Origin: Parashewanella curva
GTDB lineage: Bacteria > Pseudomonadota > Gammaproteobacteria > Enterobacterales > Shewanellaceae
Assembly: GCF_003675895.1 (NCBI RefSeq)
Contig: NZ_ML014765.1
Location: forward strand, 1-64,000
DNA length: 64,000 nt
Direction of reading: 5' to 3'
Every line of letters starts with the position of its first letter. Positions within the stretch are counted from its first letter, which is position 1. The notes under the pieces are model-generated. The model saw only the letters and a program-made list of their open reading frames with translations, was not told the DNA's origin and did no database searches. The position numbers and the translations under genes are program-made. Of the stretch, positions 8,574 to 18,740 are shown piece by piece.

Positions 8574-10763
8574 ATGTATATGACAACTCAAACAAAAAGC
8601 TCAGTAACACAAAGTGCTAACGATCAAATCGATCTTGGTAAACTCATAGGATTGCTACTTGATGATAAATGGCGAATATTAATCATCACGATGCTTTTCG
8701 CCGCTGTAGGTGTTGCCTTTGCACTTTTCTCTACGCCCATTTATAAATCAGATGCGCTAATACAAGTCGAAGATAAGAAAGGCGGAATGTCACAGCTTCT
8801 CAGTGAAGACATGGGCGACTTATTCGGTGGTGAATCTTCTGCAACAACAGAGATTGAAATCATCAACTCAAGAATGATTTTGGGAAAAACCGTTGAATCA
8901 TTAAACCTAACCACATCGGCTTCACCAAACTACTTCCCGATTATTGGTAAAGGGTGGGCGAGAAGAACAGGTAATCAAAACAGTATTGAGGTTTCACGAT
9001 TTGATGTACCTGAGTACCTGAAACCCATCACGTCACCACTTTCCTACACCCTAGTTATTACTAATGCTGAAGCTGGAGAGTATCAATTAGTCAGTAATGG
9101 TGAACAAAAAACGCTGCTTAACGGTAAGGTTGGTGAGCTGGCAAAAGGGCAAGGTTACAAGCTGTTTGTTCAGTCATTGAAAGGCAAGGCTGAAGATAGT
9201 TTTACTATTCAAAAAGTAAACGAAATCGATGCCATTGGTAGCCTCAAGCAAAGTTTAAGTGTAAGTGAAAAGGGCAAGCAAACAGGCATTTTGCAGCTTT
9301 CCTATACAGGCGAAAAGCCTAAAATGGTTGAAGCGATTTTAAATAGCATCGCGCAAAACTACTTTTTACAAAACGTTGAGCGTCAGTCTGCAGAAGCCGA
9401 GAAAAGCTTATCTTTCTTAAAAGGCCATTTGCCTGATGTAAAAAAAGAACTGGATAGCGCTGAAGGCAAGCTAAACAATTATCGACAATCCCATGATTCC
9501 ATAGACCTCACACTTGAAGCAAAAGCTACGCTTCAATCCATGGTGCAGTTAGAATCACAACTCAACGACCTAAAATTCAAAGAAAGTGAATTAAGCCAAA
9601 AATTTACCAAAGATCACCCTGCCTACAAGTCGCTGCTTCAACAAAAAGCAGTATTACTAAAGCAAAAGCACGACCTTGAAGTTCAAGTACAAAATATGCC
9701 TGAAACTCAACGTGAAATACTGCGGATGACGCGTGATGTTGAAGTGAATCAGCAAATTTACGTACAACTGCTTAATAAGGTACAAGAGTTAAACATATTA
9801 AAAGCGGGTACTGTTGGTAATGTTCGTATTCTTGATAATGCAAGAACCTACACCAAACCTGTTAAACCGAAAAAGCCACTCATAGCTGTATTAGCTACTT
9901 TGTTAGGCGGTATGTTTGGCGTTGCCATCACGCTTATTCAGGCAGCCCTTCATCGTGGTATTGAAAACCCCGATGAGATTGAAGAATTAGGTTTGCCTGT
10001 GTATGCCAGTATCCCAGACTCTAAAGAGCAAAAGTTATTAGATGTCCGATACAGCAAGAAAAAGCGCAATAAGCATGGCTTACTTGCTGCTGAAAATCCA
10101 GCCGACTTAGCCATCGAGGCACTGAGATCACTCCGTACTAGTTTGCACTTTGCAATGCTGGAATCAAAAAACAATATTGTCGCGATATCAGGCCCTGCAC
10201 CAAGCGTGGGTAAATCATTTATTACTGCAAACTTTGGTACCATTCTCGCCCAAGCTGGTCAAAAAGTATTAGTCATTGATGCTGATCTACGTAAAGGTCA
10301 TTTAATTCGTTACTTTAAAGCCAAAAATGATATTGGCTTATCAGAGGTGATTACCAACAAAGGTAGCTTAGAGCAAGCCATTCAACAGACATCAGTCGAA
10401 GGATTAGATGTACTGGTTCGAGGCCAAGTGCCACCCAATCCATCAGAATTATTGATGCATAGTCGATTTGCAGAAACGCTAGAACTTGTGTCAGAACAAT
10501 ATGACATTGTACTAATTGATACGCCTCCAATTCTTGCAGTGACCGACCCTAGCATTATCGCCAAGCATGCTGGTACAACATTAATGGTTGGCCGATTTGG
10601 TCAAAATACCATTAAGGAAATCGAAGTCGCACAGCATCGCTTTAACCAAGCTGGAACAGAAGTCAAAGGCTTCATTCTCAATGCGGTAGAGAAGAAAGCT
10701 TCAAATTCCTATGGCTACGGCTACGGGTATTACAACTATGCGTATGAGAGTGATAAAGCTTAA
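8574..10763 (+). CDS. wzc: Wzc-like polysaccharide co-polymerase and BY-kinase
   Basis: A 729-residue inner-membrane protein. The Wzz domain (about 18-110, first membrane helix at about 35-55) is followed by a periplasmic coiled-coil region, a GNVR-like stretch and a second membrane helix at about 440-460. The cytoplasmic BY-kinase has Walker A GPAPSVGKS at about 539-547, an A'-type motif VLVIDADLRKG, and VLIDTPPI. The C-terminus has seven tyrosines within 14 residues (YGYGYGYYNYAY), the autophosphorylation cluster acted on by Wzb. It controls chain length and export. Two ATGs (8574 and 8580) are possible and neither has a clear ribosome-binding site. Confidence 0.93.
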   Translation: MYMTTQTKSSVTQSANDQIDLGKLIGLLLDDKWRILIITMLFAAVGVAFALFSTPIYKSDALIQVEDKKGGMSQLLSEDMGDLFGGESSATTEIEIINSRMILGKTVESLNLTTSASPNYFPIIGKGWARRTGNQNSIEVSRFDVPEYLKPITSPLSYTLVITNAEAGEYQLVSNGEQKTLLNGKVGELAKGQGYKLFVQSLKGKAEDSFTIQKVNEIDAIGSLKQSLSVSEKGKQTGILQLSYTGEKPKMVEAILNSIAQNYFLQNVERQSAEAEKSLSFLKGHLPDVKKELDSAEGKLNNYRQSHDSIDLTLEAKATLQSMVQLESQLNDLKFKESELSQKFTKDHPAYKSLLQQKAVLLKQKHDLEVQVQNMPETQREILRMTRDVEVNQQIYVQLLNKVQELNILKAGTVGNVRILDNARTYTKPVKPKKPLIAVLATLLGGMFGVAITLIQAALHRGIENPDEIEELGLPVYASIPDSKEQKLLDVRYSKKKRNKHGLLAAENPADLAIEALRSLRTSLHFAMLESKNNIVAISGPAPSVGKSFITANFGTILAQAGQKVLVIDADLRKGHLIRYFKAKNDIGLSEVITNKGSLEQAIQQTSVEGLDVLVRGQVPPNPSELLMHSRFAETLELVSEQYDIVLIDTPPILAVTDPSIIAKHAGTTLMVGRFGQNTIKEIEVAQHRFNQAGTEVKGFILNAVEKKASNSYGYGYGYYNYAYESDKA

Positions 10764-10775
10764 GGATAATAAGTG

Positions 10776-11903
10776 ATGGAAAATAAAAAGAAAATTCTTA
10801 CGGTTTTTGGTACGCGACCAGAAGCAATTAAAATGGCTCCACTGGTTCACGCTCTCAACGAAGATGCTCGGTTTGATGCCAAAGTCTGCGTAACGGCTCA
10901 GCATAGAGAGATGTTAGATCAGGTTTTAGATCTTTTTGAAATAACGCCTGATTACGATTTAGACTTAATGAAAGCTGGACAAACGTTACCAGAAGTGACA
11001 AGCCGAATTCTTTTAGAGTTAACCCCAGTATTAAAAGACTTTAAGCCAGATGTCGTTTTAGTTCATGGCGATACTGCAACGACCTTTGCTGCAAGTCTAG
11101 CAGCATATTATGAGCAAATATTAGTAGGGCATGTCGAAGCAGGGCTTCGGACTGGCAATATTTACTCCCCATGGCCAGAAGAGGCAAACCGAAAATTAAC
11201 AGGTGCATTGACTAAATACCATTTTGCACCAACTAAAACGTCTAAAGAAAATTTGCTTGCTGAAAACTATCAAGAATCGAACATATATGTTACTGGAAAT
11301 ACCGTTATTGACGCACTATTGATAGTCAATGAAAAAATTAAAACTGATGATGATTTAAAAGCGACTTTAAATGCTGTATTTCCGTTTTTAGATGAAAACA
11401 AAAAACTCATCTTAGTAACTGGTCACCGTCGTGAAAGCTTCGGTGGTGGTTTTGAGCGAATTTGTGAAGCGCTAGCAATAACAGCAAAAAAACATCCTGA
11501 GACGCAAATTTTATACCCTGTACATTTAAATCCAAATGTCAGAGAGCCTGTAAATCGTATCCTTTCAGGGATCGATAACGTTATTCTTATTGAACCACAG
11601 CAATATTTACCATTTGTTTATTTGATGAGTCGAGCAGAAATTATTCTTACGGATTCGGGCGGTATACAAGAAGAGGCCCCTTCATTGGGTAAACCCGTTT
11701 TGGTTATGCGTGATACAACTGAAAGACCAGAAGCCGTATTAGCAGGAACCGTCAAGCTAGTTGGTACGGAAGTAGATGTCATCACAGCGAATTTAGATGA
11801 ATTACTGACAAACGAAGAAGCCTATGAAGCAATGAGTTTTGCTCATAACCCATACGGTGATGGTAAAGCATGCCAAAAAATTCTTGAAGAGCTTGCAAAG
11901 TAA
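10776..11903 (+). CDS. wecB: UDP-N-acetylglucosamine 2-epimerase (WecB-like)
   Basis: A 375-residue non-hydrolysing epimerase converting UDP-GlcNAc to UDP-ManNAc. The N-terminal [18 protein letters not shown], the HGDTATT stretch, [18 protein letters not shown] and [19 protein letters not shown] are the family signatures. The ATG at 10776 is preferred over the GTG three bases earlier, with AAGGA nine bases upstream. It is followed by wecC, so the product is most likely oxidised to UDP-ManNAcA for the polymer. Confidence 0.93.
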   Translation: MENKKKILTVFGTRPEAIKMAPLVHALNEDARFDAKVCVTAQHREMLDQVLDLFEITPDYDLDLMKAGQTLPEVTSRILLELTPVLKDFKPDVVLVHGDTATTFAASLAAYYEQILVGHVEAGLRTGNIYSPWPEEANRKLTGALTKYHFAPTKTSKENLLAENYQESNIYVTGNTVIDALLIVNEKIKTDDDLKATLNAVFPFLDENKKLILVTGHRRESFGGGFERICEALAITAKKHPETQILYPVHLNPNVREPVNRILSGIDNVILIEPQQYLPFVYLMSRAEIILTDSGGIQEEAPSLGKPVLVMRDTTERPEAVLAGTVKLVGTEVDVITANLDELLTNEEAYEAMSFAHNPYGDGKACQKILEELAK

Positions 11904-11976
11904 GAATCACTTCATTTATAAGCAGCCAAACTTTCAGGCGAAAATAACACGTTTTAAATTATTCTGGGAAAAGAAA

Positions 11977-13245
11977 ATGCCATTCGAAACTATTTCAGTA
12001 ATTGGTTTGGGATATATCGGTTTACCAACAGCCGCAATGTTTGCATCAAGAAAGAAAAAAGTAATTGGAGTTGATGTAAACCAACATGCAGTCGATACAA
12101 TTAATCAAGGTAAAATTCATATTGTTGAACCTGATTTGGATATGATTGTACATGCAGCTGTTTCTGAAGGTTATTTGAAAGCAGTTACAACACCAGAGCC
12201 AGCAGATGCTTTTTTGATAGCTGTACCTACTCCATTTAAAGATAATGGTGCAGAAATACCAGAACCAGATTTGACTTATATTAAAGCTGCAACAAAAGCT
12301 ATTGCTCCAGTGCTTAAAAAAGGTGATTTAGTGATTTTGGAATCAACATCACCAGTCGGTGCTACAGAGCAAATGGCTGAATGGTTATCAAAGCTGAGAG
12401 CTGATTTGAGCTTTCCATTAACCCACGGTGAAAATGCAGACGTAAATGTATCCCATTGCCCTGAGCGGGTTCTACCTGGTCACGTCGTTAGAGAGTTAGT
12501 TGAAAACGATAGAGTTATTGGAGGCATTTCATCCAAATGCTCTGAACGTTCAGTTGAACTCTATAAAACCTTTGTACAAGGTGAATGTGTAATTACAAAT
12601 GCCAGAACTGCAGAAATGGCAAAGCTAACAGAGAATAGCTCACGCGATGTCCAAATTGCCTTTGCAAATGAGTTATCAATTATCTGTGACAAGTTAGATA
12701 TAAATGTATGGGAATTGATTGCACTAGCAAATCGCCATCCCCGAGTGAATATCCTCCAACCAGGTCCCGGTGTAGGTGGGCACTGTATCGCTGTTGATCC
12801 TTGGTTTATTGTGTCAAAAAATCCGAAAGAAGCGCGAGTAATCCATACTGCTCGTACGGTAAATGATTCAAAGCCAGAGTGGGTAATTAATAAAGTAAAA
12901 TTAGCAATAGCAGATTTTTTGCAATCAAATCCAGAAAAAACAGTATGTGAAGTCACAATTGCTTGTTACGGATTAGCATTTAAAAAGAACATTGATGATC
13001 TACGAGAAAGTCCAGCTTTAAATATTACGAGTGAAGTTTGTGCTTTTCATAGTGGTCAAGTATTAATTGTAGAGCCAAATATACACAAATTACCTAACAC
13101 TCTACAAAGCGGGTTTTTAGTCGAGTTTGAAAATGCTATAGAGCTAGCGGATATAAACTTGATATTGGTAGATCATGATGAATTTAAATTTTCAAATTTA
13201 ATTAGGAAAAATACTATAGACACAAAGGGAATATGTAATGAGTAA
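11977..13245 (+). CDS. wecC: UDP-N-acetyl-D-mannosamine dehydrogenase (WecC-like)
   Basis: A 422-residue NAD-dependent enzyme making UDP-ManNAcA from UDP-ManNAc. The N-terminal Rossmann motif is VIGLGYIGLPTAAMF. The catalytic cysteine is in GPGVGGHCIAVDPWF, and the C-terminal UDP-binding domain has GLAFKKNIDDLRESPAL. The open frame extends upstream to 11839, but homology and length (420 residues in E. coli) favour the ATG at 11977, 73 bases after wecB. The 3' end overlaps the tagD-like gene by eight bases. Confidence 0.92.
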   Translation: MPFETISVIGLGYIGLPTAAMFASRKKKVIGVDVNQHAVDTINQGKIHIVEPDLDMIVHAAVSEGYLKAVTTPEPADAFLIAVPTPFKDNGAEIPEPDLTYIKAATKAIAPVLKKGDLVILESTSPVGATEQMAEWLSKLRADLSFPLTHGENADVNVSHCPERVLPGHVVRELVENDRVIGGISSKCSERSVELYKTFVQGECVITNARTAEMAKLTENSSRDVQIAFANELSIICDKLDINVWELIALANRHPRVNILQPGPGVGGHCIAVDPWFIVSKNPKEARVIHTARTVNDSKPEWVINKVKLAIADFLQSNPEKTVCEVTIACYGLAFKKNIDDLRESPALNITSEVCAFHSGQVLIVEPNIHKLPNTLQSGFLVEFENAIELADINLILVDHDEFKFSNLIRKNTIDTKGICNE

Positions 13246-13711
13246 AGTAGTGATTACATATGGAACATTTGATCTATTTCATATAGGGCATGTCCGTTTA
13301 CTTAAGAGGCTTAAAAGCCTAGGTGATAAGCTCATTGTAGGCGTTTCTAGTGATGAATTTAACGAAGTTAAAGGAAAGTGTTCATATTATTCTTATAATG
13401 AAAGAGTAGAAATCTTGAAAAGTTGTGTGTATGTCGATGAAGTTATTGAAGAAGCTTCATGGGATCAAAAAGTAAAAGATATAAAGAAATATAACGTAGC
13501 TATATTTGCAATTGGTGACGATTGGAACGGTGAGTTTGATTATTTGTCAGACTATTGCCAAGTGAAATATCTAAAAAGAACTAAAGATATTTCGACGACC
13601 CAAATTAAAAGACAGCTTTCATCAGTTAATGATAATGAGTTGGAGGAGTTGGAGAATAAATTACATGAAACAATAGAGTTAGTTAAGTGCTTAAGTAAAA
13701 TAAGTAGGTAA
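13238..13711 (+). CDS. tagD: glycerol-3-phosphate cytidylyltransferase (TagD-like)
   Basis: A 157-residue nucleotidyltransferase making CDP-glycerol from CTP and sn-glycerol 3-phosphate. The HxGH motif is H15-I-G-H18 in FDLFHIGH, and RTKDISTT at 114-121 is the second family signature. The C-terminal extension of about 35 residues is helical in character. The gene overlaps wecC, and a CDP-glycerol transferase follows three bases downstream, so it supplies activated glycerol phosphate for a polymer substituent. The TagD/GCT family is best known from Gram-positive teichoic acids but also occurs in Gram-negative capsule clusters. Confidence 0.88.
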   Translation: MSKVVITYGTFDLFHIGHVRLLKRLKSLGDKLIVGVSSDEFNEVKGKCSYYSYNERVEILKSCVYVDEVIEEASWDQKVKDIKKYNVAIFAIGDDWNGEFDYLSDYCQVKYLKRTKDISTTQIKRQLSSVNDNELEELENKLHETIELVKCLSKISR

Positions 13712-13714
13712 TAA

Positions 13715-14800
13715 ATGAAAAAGCTGTTGATGACAGTGGTTAACACCCTTAATAAAATAATAAAAAAAGACTCTCAAAAAGTTGTTTTTACTGGGCAACC
13801 CGACTTCGATGACATGCTGAGGGGGATGTTGCCATATCTTCATGATTACAAAAAAATTATAATCCTTCTTAGCTCAAATAATTACAAAGAACCAAGTTGG
13901 CTACCCAAAAACTGTACGATATATCCAAAGTTATCAATAATGGGGCTGTTCTCTATTATTACTAGTTCTAGAATTTATTATACTCATGGTTTATTTCAGG
14001 GTTTTAAAACTTTAAATAGCACAAGACAAGTAGTGATCAACCTCTGGCATGGTATGCCATTAAAAAGAATAGGCCATTATATAGAAGAGCAACCACAACC
14101 ACAGTTTCACTATACTATCGCTACATCGGGAATTTATCAAAAAGTAATGTCAAATGCCTTTGGTGTAGATATTAAAAAGGTGTTGTTAACAGGGTTGCCA
14201 AGGAATAATCTACTTAAAAATAATAATAAAGTTGATTTGGGTCTGTCTGGTAAAATAATTTTTTGGTTACCAACTTACCAAGAAAAAAATGAAGTTGATG
14301 ATTTCTTCGGGTTTCAGAGTTTTGATATTGAGAGATTAAATGATACATTGAAGTTGAAAAATACTACTCTTATAATTAAGCCTCACCCTTACGAAAGGAT
14401 AAAAATAGATAATTTCACTAAGTTAAGCAATGTAATGATGATTGATGAAAACTATTTTTATATGAAAAAAACCTCACTTTATGAGGTGTTAGGGAGTGTT
14501 GATGAGTTGTGGACGGACTATTCGTCGGTGTTTATAGACTTCATTGCGACTAATAAAAAAATAACATTTATACGTCCAAATAGCAGACATTATAAAAATA
14601 AGAGAGGATTAATACCGGATGTTTCTAGCCTTGAATTACCAGGAGTTGTTATAACAAGTCAAAATGAACTGCATAGATATTTGGAATTTAATAATCCAGG
14701 TAACAAACAATATCATGAAATTGGAAAGCAATTTTTGGCATATGATTTTTACGAGCATAATATTATTGAAGATGCTATAAAAGGTGCTGGATGTATTTAA
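13715..14800 (+). CDS. CDP-glycerol glycerophosphotransferase family protein
   Basis: A 361-residue TagB/TagF-family enzyme that transfers glycerol phosphate from CDP-glycerol to a polymer or lipid-linked sugar. Visible signatures are YYTHGLFQGF, INLWHGMPLKRIG, the HPYE segment (IIKPHPYERI) and ELWTDYSSVFIDFI near the C-terminus. It follows the tagD-like gene directly and overlaps wzx. The small size and lack of a membrane anchor fit a transferase adding single GroP units better than a polymerase, but this is inference. Composition is clearly more AT-rich from here to about 19.9 kb than in the flanking wza-wecC genes. Confidence 0.82.
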   Translation: MKKLLMTVVNTLNKIIKKDSQKVVFTGQPDFDDMLRGMLPYLHDYKKIIILLSSNNYKEPSWLPKNCTIYPKLSIMGLFSIITSSRIYYTHGLFQGFKTLNSTRQVVINLWHGMPLKRIGHYIEEQPQPQFHYTIATSGIYQKVMSNAFGVDIKKVLLTGLPRNNLLKNNNKVDLGLSGKIIFWLPTYQEKNEVDDFFGFQSFDIERLNDTLKLKNTTLIIKPHPYERIKIDNFTKLSNVMMIDENYFYMKKTSLYEVLGSVDELWTDYSSVFIDFIATNKKITFIRPNSRHYKNKRGLIPDVSSLELPGVVITSQNELHRYLEFNNPGNKQYHEIGKQFLAYDFYEHNIIEDAIKGAGCI

Positions 14801-16053
14801 GGCAAGTTTCCTGGAGCAGTTTGTACAAATTTGGCAGCATAGTGCTAAATTTTTACTTGGTTTCTTTAATTGTGTCGCTTGTAGGTGTCGAAGGTTATGG
14901 GGTATATACTGCTGCTATTTCTGTTACTACTTGGATGTTTTTATTTGATTTCGGGGTGGCTAAAGGTGCAAGAAATGTAATTACAAAAGCTTTAATTGAA
15001 AAAGACTTTGCCCTAATAAGAAAGACAGTCCTAATAACTTATACTGTAACAGCACTTGTTGTTTTGGTAATGATAGGATTTTTTTATTTCTTGGTGATTT
15101 ATTTTGATGCGCTGAAAATTGAAGCTATAAAAAATGAAACATTGTTTATCTTGTTAGTGACTTGTGTTGTTTATTTTTTATTTTCAATTGTTGATCAATT
15201 AAATTATGCTGTTCACAAAGGTAATTTAGTTTTTGTTAATTCATTTTTTGTTGCTTTTATAAATGTTGTTTTGATTAAGTTTTTTTACCAGGATGTTACA
15301 GTTGATGATGTTGTTATATTGTTTTGCTTATCTAAAGTAGCTCCTTATATATTTTCGAGTGTATATTTTTTTGTTGTTAATATCGACTTTAGGGTGGGCT
15401 TTACAGTTGCATTTGACTGGGTTTTATTGAAAAGGATTTTGTCTAACAGTATATTTATAATATTAATACAGCTTTTATTTCTTTTGATGATTGGTCTGGA
15501 TAGGATTATTTTACTAAATTGTTCATCAGGAACTGAAGTTGCAAAGTATGATATATTATATAGAGTGATGGGAGTTGTGATGTTGCCTTATAGCCTTTTA
15601 GTTTCACCTTTATGGGCAACTCTAAAAAAGGTATTAGAAGATAAAGATTGGAAAAAATTTACCGAAATTAAATATAGATTTCATTTGCTTTTGGCTGTTG
15701 CTGTTTTCCTTCTTGTTTTAGTAGTTATTTCGTTTGATTGGATTGTTGGTATATGGTTGACACAATCTATTCTAATTGATTTTTATAGTAAGGCCTTAAT
15801 GGCAGTTTTATTTGTTTGCTTTATTTATTGCGGTTTCTATACTGATATGTATTTTTCTTTTGAAGTATACAAAGTACTAGCTTTTTCCCTAGTTCTAAGT
15901 TTATTTCTTAAGTATATGTATATATATATGTCGAATGAAATTAACGCATTTGCTATGATATTTTCATCAGTGATTGGTTATATGTTTTTAAGTGTTTATT
16001 TTATGATGTGTAACAACTCTGTTTCTAAGGGTAAATTTGGAACTAATTTATGA
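14791..16053 (+). CDS. wzx: Wzx-like O-antigen/capsule repeat-unit flippase
   Basis: A 420-residue, very hydrophobic protein with about 12 membrane segments, starting with a typical flippase opening (SLYKFGSIVLNFYLVSLIV, then GVEGYGVYTAAISVTTW and FDFGVAKGARNVI). It flips the undecaprenyl-linked repeat unit to the periplasmic face of the inner membrane. The start overlaps the previous gene by ten bases, and the stop overlaps the next start (ATGA). Flippases are poorly conserved, so the call rests on topology, the N-terminal pattern and the presence of a separate polymerase gene nearby. Confidence 0.83.
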   Translation: MYLRQVSWSSLYKFGSIVLNFYLVSLIVSLVGVEGYGVYTAAISVTTWMFLFDFGVAKGARNVITKALIEKDFALIRKTVLITYTVTALVVLVMIGFFYFLVIYFDALKIEAIKNETLFILLVTCVVYFLFSIVDQLNYAVHKGNLVFVNSFFVAFINVVLIKFFYQDVTVDDVVILFCLSKVAPYIFSSVYFFVVNIDFRVGFTVAFDWVLLKRILSNSIFIILIQLLFLLMIGLDRIILLNCSSGTEVAKYDILYRVMGVVMLPYSLLVSPLWATLKKVLEDKDWKKFTEIKYRFHLLLAVAVFLLVLVVISFDWIVGIWLTQSILIDFYSKALMAVLFVCFIYCGFYTDMYFSFEVYKVLAFSLVLSLFLKYMYIYMSNEINAFAMIFSSVIGYMFLSVYFMMCNNSVSKGKFGTNL

Positions 16054-16562
16054 GCTACCTGATAAAGCTGATTTGTATTATGATAAGTATATTGCCTGAA
16101 ACAAGGTTGTTTAAGTTTAAGGTTTTCTTACTGAATTTATGTGGGTTTAAATTCTCACAATCGAGTCGAATAGTTTCTTCTATTTCAATAGTGGGAACGG
16201 CTAAATTAACAGTTTTAGATGGGAGTTATTTAGGGCACTTTTTTAAATGCTATGGTGATGGTGTAATTCGAATTGGCAGTGAAGTCGATATTGGACCAGA
16301 AGTATCAATTGTTACAGGTACGCACACAGTGAACGTTGATGGTGGAAAAGTGGCCGGAGAGGGTAGGTGTGAAGATGTTTTTATTGGCGATAATTGCTGG
16401 ATATGTACTGGAGTTAAAATCTTAGGTGGGACGGTAATTGGTAATGACTCATTAGTTGCGCCAGGTTCTGTAGTTAAAGGAACATTTTCTGAAGGTGCAT
16501 TTATTGGGGGGAATCCAGCAAAGGAAATATGCAAACTGAAGGATTTATATAACAAAAAATGA
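16050..16562 (+). CDS. left-handed beta-helix acyltransferase
   Basis: A 170-residue protein with hexapeptide repeats from about residue 70 (IGSEVDIGPEVSIVTGTH, then VFIGDNCWICTGVKILGGT and VIGNDSLVAPGSVV) and the closing IGGNPAKEI seen in the NodL/WbbJ-type acetyltransferase group. It probably O- or N-acetylates a sugar of the repeat unit using acetyl-CoA in the cytoplasm. The conserved histidine region is VTGTHTV. The N-terminal 45 residues are partly hydrophobic. It is translationally coupled to wzx and wzy by ATGA overlaps. The substrate cannot be read from sequence. Confidence 0.8.
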   Translation: MSYLIKLICIMISILPETRLFKFKVFLLNLCGFKFSQSSRIVSSISIVGTAKLTVLDGSYLGHFFKCYGDGVIRIGSEVDIGPEVSIVTGTHTVNVDGGKVAGEGRCEDVFIGDNCWICTGVKILGGTVIGNDSLVAPGSVVKGTFSEGAFIGGNPAKEICKLKDLYNKK

Positions 16563-17686
16563 AATATAAGCCACTTTATTACTTATTAGCATTTTTACTT
16601 ATTACGGATATAAGTTTTCCATTTGAAGGGAAAGTTACAATTATAAAGTGGGGAGTGTTAATATTAACATCTATTTGTCTATTAACTTTGCCGAAAAATA
16701 AATTTAGCATTGATATTTGTAGTGTTTTTTATTTTCTATTCCTGACTGTGTCTATATTTTCAACACTTATTCATTCAGGTATTAATTTTAAATCTATAAC
16801 CTACATTTTCCCTTATCTTTTGATGTTTTTTATTTATTTGAATTTTCTCACATCAAATTTTGATTTGTACCGCTTAATATGCATTCTTGGTAATGTTAGT
16901 GTTTTTTCTGTGTTGGTTAGTATTCCGATGATAGCTTTTCCTTCATTCTATGAAGACTCAAGGTTTCATGGTATTTATGGTAACCCCAATTCTATGTCAG
17001 GATTTGCAGCTTTATCAGCTGCATTTGTGTTCTCAAAGTTAATTAGTGTGAAACAAAAGACTAATAAAAATTACATTTTATATTCTTTAGCGTTTATCAT
17101 GTCTTGTTTTATCATTATTATCCTGTCTAAAAGTAGGGCGTCATTAGGTGTGTTTTTTGGAATTTTTGCTTTTTCTGTAATCTTTATAGACTTTGGCATT
17201 AAATTAAGATACAAATTAATTTTATCTTTGATTACTTCATTTCTTTCTATATCTTCTTATGTTTACTCATCAACTCTATTTTTGTCTAGTGTTGACTCTA
17301 AAAGTCGAAATTTATTAGATTTTAGTAATAGGCTGTCTATTTTTGAAGCTCAGTTGAATTCATTTTTATACAGCCCTATGGTTGGGGTTGGCTTTGTTAT
17401 TGACAAAAGCGTTGAGTTTTCTAGGCGTGGTGGCGAGCTGTCTTATTCTGATATTCTTTCATTTAGTGGAGGAATAGGTTTTTTATTCTTCATGTTAATA
17501 AATGTGTTTTCATTTCTGTACCTTTATAAAAACAGGAGGGTAAATAATAACATAGTTATTATTTTTGTTTGTATTCTACTTTTATCCATATTTGAAGGTT
17601 ATATATCAAATGTCGGGAGCCTAATTAGTATATTATATTGGGCGGTTGTCTCTTTTACATTTAAGGGCGTACATGAAAAAAATTAA
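16559..17686 (+). CDS. wzy: Wzy-like O-antigen/capsule polymerase
   Basis: A 375-residue protein with around ten predicted membrane segments and a periplasmic loop between about residues 240 and 300. FHGIYGNPNSMSGFAALSA and the region FSNRLSIFEAQLN followed by GVGFVIDKS correspond to the usual O-antigen ligase/polymerase-like pattern. It would polymerise flipped repeat units in the periplasm. The sequence is extremely AT-rich, as is common for wzy. The start overlaps the acyltransferase stop, and the 3' end overlaps the next glycosyltransferase. The assignment depends on topology and cluster logic. Confidence 0.78.
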   Translation: MKYKPLYYLLAFLLITDISFPFEGKVTIIKWGVLILTSICLLTLPKNKFSIDICSVFYFLFLTVSIFSTLIHSGINFKSITYIFPYLLMFFIYLNFLTSNFDLYRLICILGNVSVFSVLVSIPMIAFPSFYEDSRFHGIYGNPNSMSGFAALSAAFVFSKLISVKQKTNKNYILYSLAFIMSCFIIIILSKSRASLGVFFGIFAFSVIFIDFGIKLRYKLILSLITSFLSISSYVYSSTLFLSSVDSKSRNLLDFSNRLSIFEAQLNSFLYSPMVGVGFVIDKSVEFSRRGGELSYSDILSFSGGIGFLFFMLINVFSFLYLYKNRRVNNNIVIIFVCILLLSIFEGYISNVGSLISILYWAVVSFTFKGVHEKN

Positions 17687-18740
17687 GATTGTTTACCTGT
17701 ATTCTGTTTTGGCTGGATATGTCGAATCAATTTTGAAAGGATTAGTTGAAAAAAATAATGTTGAAGACATAGAAGTTATTCACTGGTTGCCTAAAGGTAT
17801 TAACTCTACTTGTTATGAATTACCACATATCGAAGGTGTTAATTTTTATGAAAGAAGCCGCTTCGATGATTTTTCGTTATTAGAGTTTTTAAAGTCACAT
17901 AAACCTAATATTATTTATGTCAGTGGTTGGATGGATAAAGGTTATTTAAAAGCCATTAAACATTATAGAGTGCAAGGTTATGAATGTAACGTTGTTTGTG
18001 GTATTGATGATCAATGGAAAGGTAGTTTTAGACAACTAGTAGGGCAATACTATTTCCGTATATTTTATCGTTCAATTTTCGATTATATGTGGGTTGCAGG
18101 TAAACCGCAATATCTTTATGCTAGAAAATTTGGCTATAAAGATAATCAGATAATTTATAATTTATTATCAGCTGAACCTCATTTTTTCAATGCAAAAACA
18201 AATGCCTGTAAGAGGTTTGTTTTTGTTGGCAGGCTCGATCCTGTAAAGGGAATTGATACTTTAATTCAAGCGTATTCTTTACTTTCTGAAAATGAAAAAA
18301 ATGAATGGCCACTTATAATAATAGGTACTGGTGAAATGGAGTCTTTGATTAAGAGCAGTAATGTTAGTTCAATAATTCATATACCTTTTTTACAACGTGA
18401 TGCATTAGTAGGCGAACTAATGAAGGGAGGGGTGGGCTGTTTACCTAGTTCTCATGAACAGTGGGGTGTTGTAATTCACGAATTCACAGCGATGGGAATG
18501 CCGTTGTTGTTGTCTGATGAGTGCGGAGCTGCAAGTGAATTTCTGATTAATGATGCAAATGGCTATTCATTCGAAAGTAACAATGTTATTTCATTGAGTG
18601 AAAAGATGAAATCTTTTATTAGTATGAGTAACAGTCAGTTTGAACTTATGTCAAATAAAAGCAAGTCTTTATCTAAAAGAATTACACCTGAATTGACCAT
18701 TGATTCTTTGTTGTCTATATATAGAGAAAAACACAATTGA
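17673..18740 (+). CDS. GT4-family glycosyltransferase
   Basis: A 355-residue GT-B enzyme. The C-terminal Glycos_transf_1 domain shows FVGRLDPVKGIDTLIQAY, IIGTGEMESLI and the acidic-pair region CLPSSHEQWGVVIHEFTAMG (an EQWG-VxxEF variant of EPFG-xxxxE). The ATG at 17673 has AAGGG five bases upstream and lies inside the end of wzy; the frame is open further back, but without a convincing start. It would add one sugar of the repeat unit at the cytoplasmic face. The sugar specificity is unknown. Confidence 0.85.
   Translation: MKKIKIVYLYSVLAGYVESILKGLVEKNNVEDIEVIHWLPKGINSTCYELPHIEGVNFYERSRFDDFSLLEFLKSHKPNIIYVSGWMDKGYLKAIKHYRVQGYECNVVCGIDDQWKGSFRQLVGQYYFRIFYRSIFDYMWVAGKPQYLYARKFGYKDNQIIYNLLSAEPHFFNAKTNACKRFVFVGRLDPVKGIDTLIQAYSLLSENEKNEWPLIIIGTGEMESLIKSSNVSSIIHIPFLQRDALVGELMKGGVGCLPSSHEQWGVVIHEFTAMGMPLLLSDECGAASEFLINDANGYSFESNNVISLSEKMKSFISMSNSQFELMSNKSKSLSKRITPELTIDSLLSIYREKHN

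Noticed and set aside
11839-11976. N-terminal extension of the WecC-like protein
   Set aside because: The extra residues overlap wecB and are absent from the family; the ATG at 11977 gives the normal length and N-terminus.
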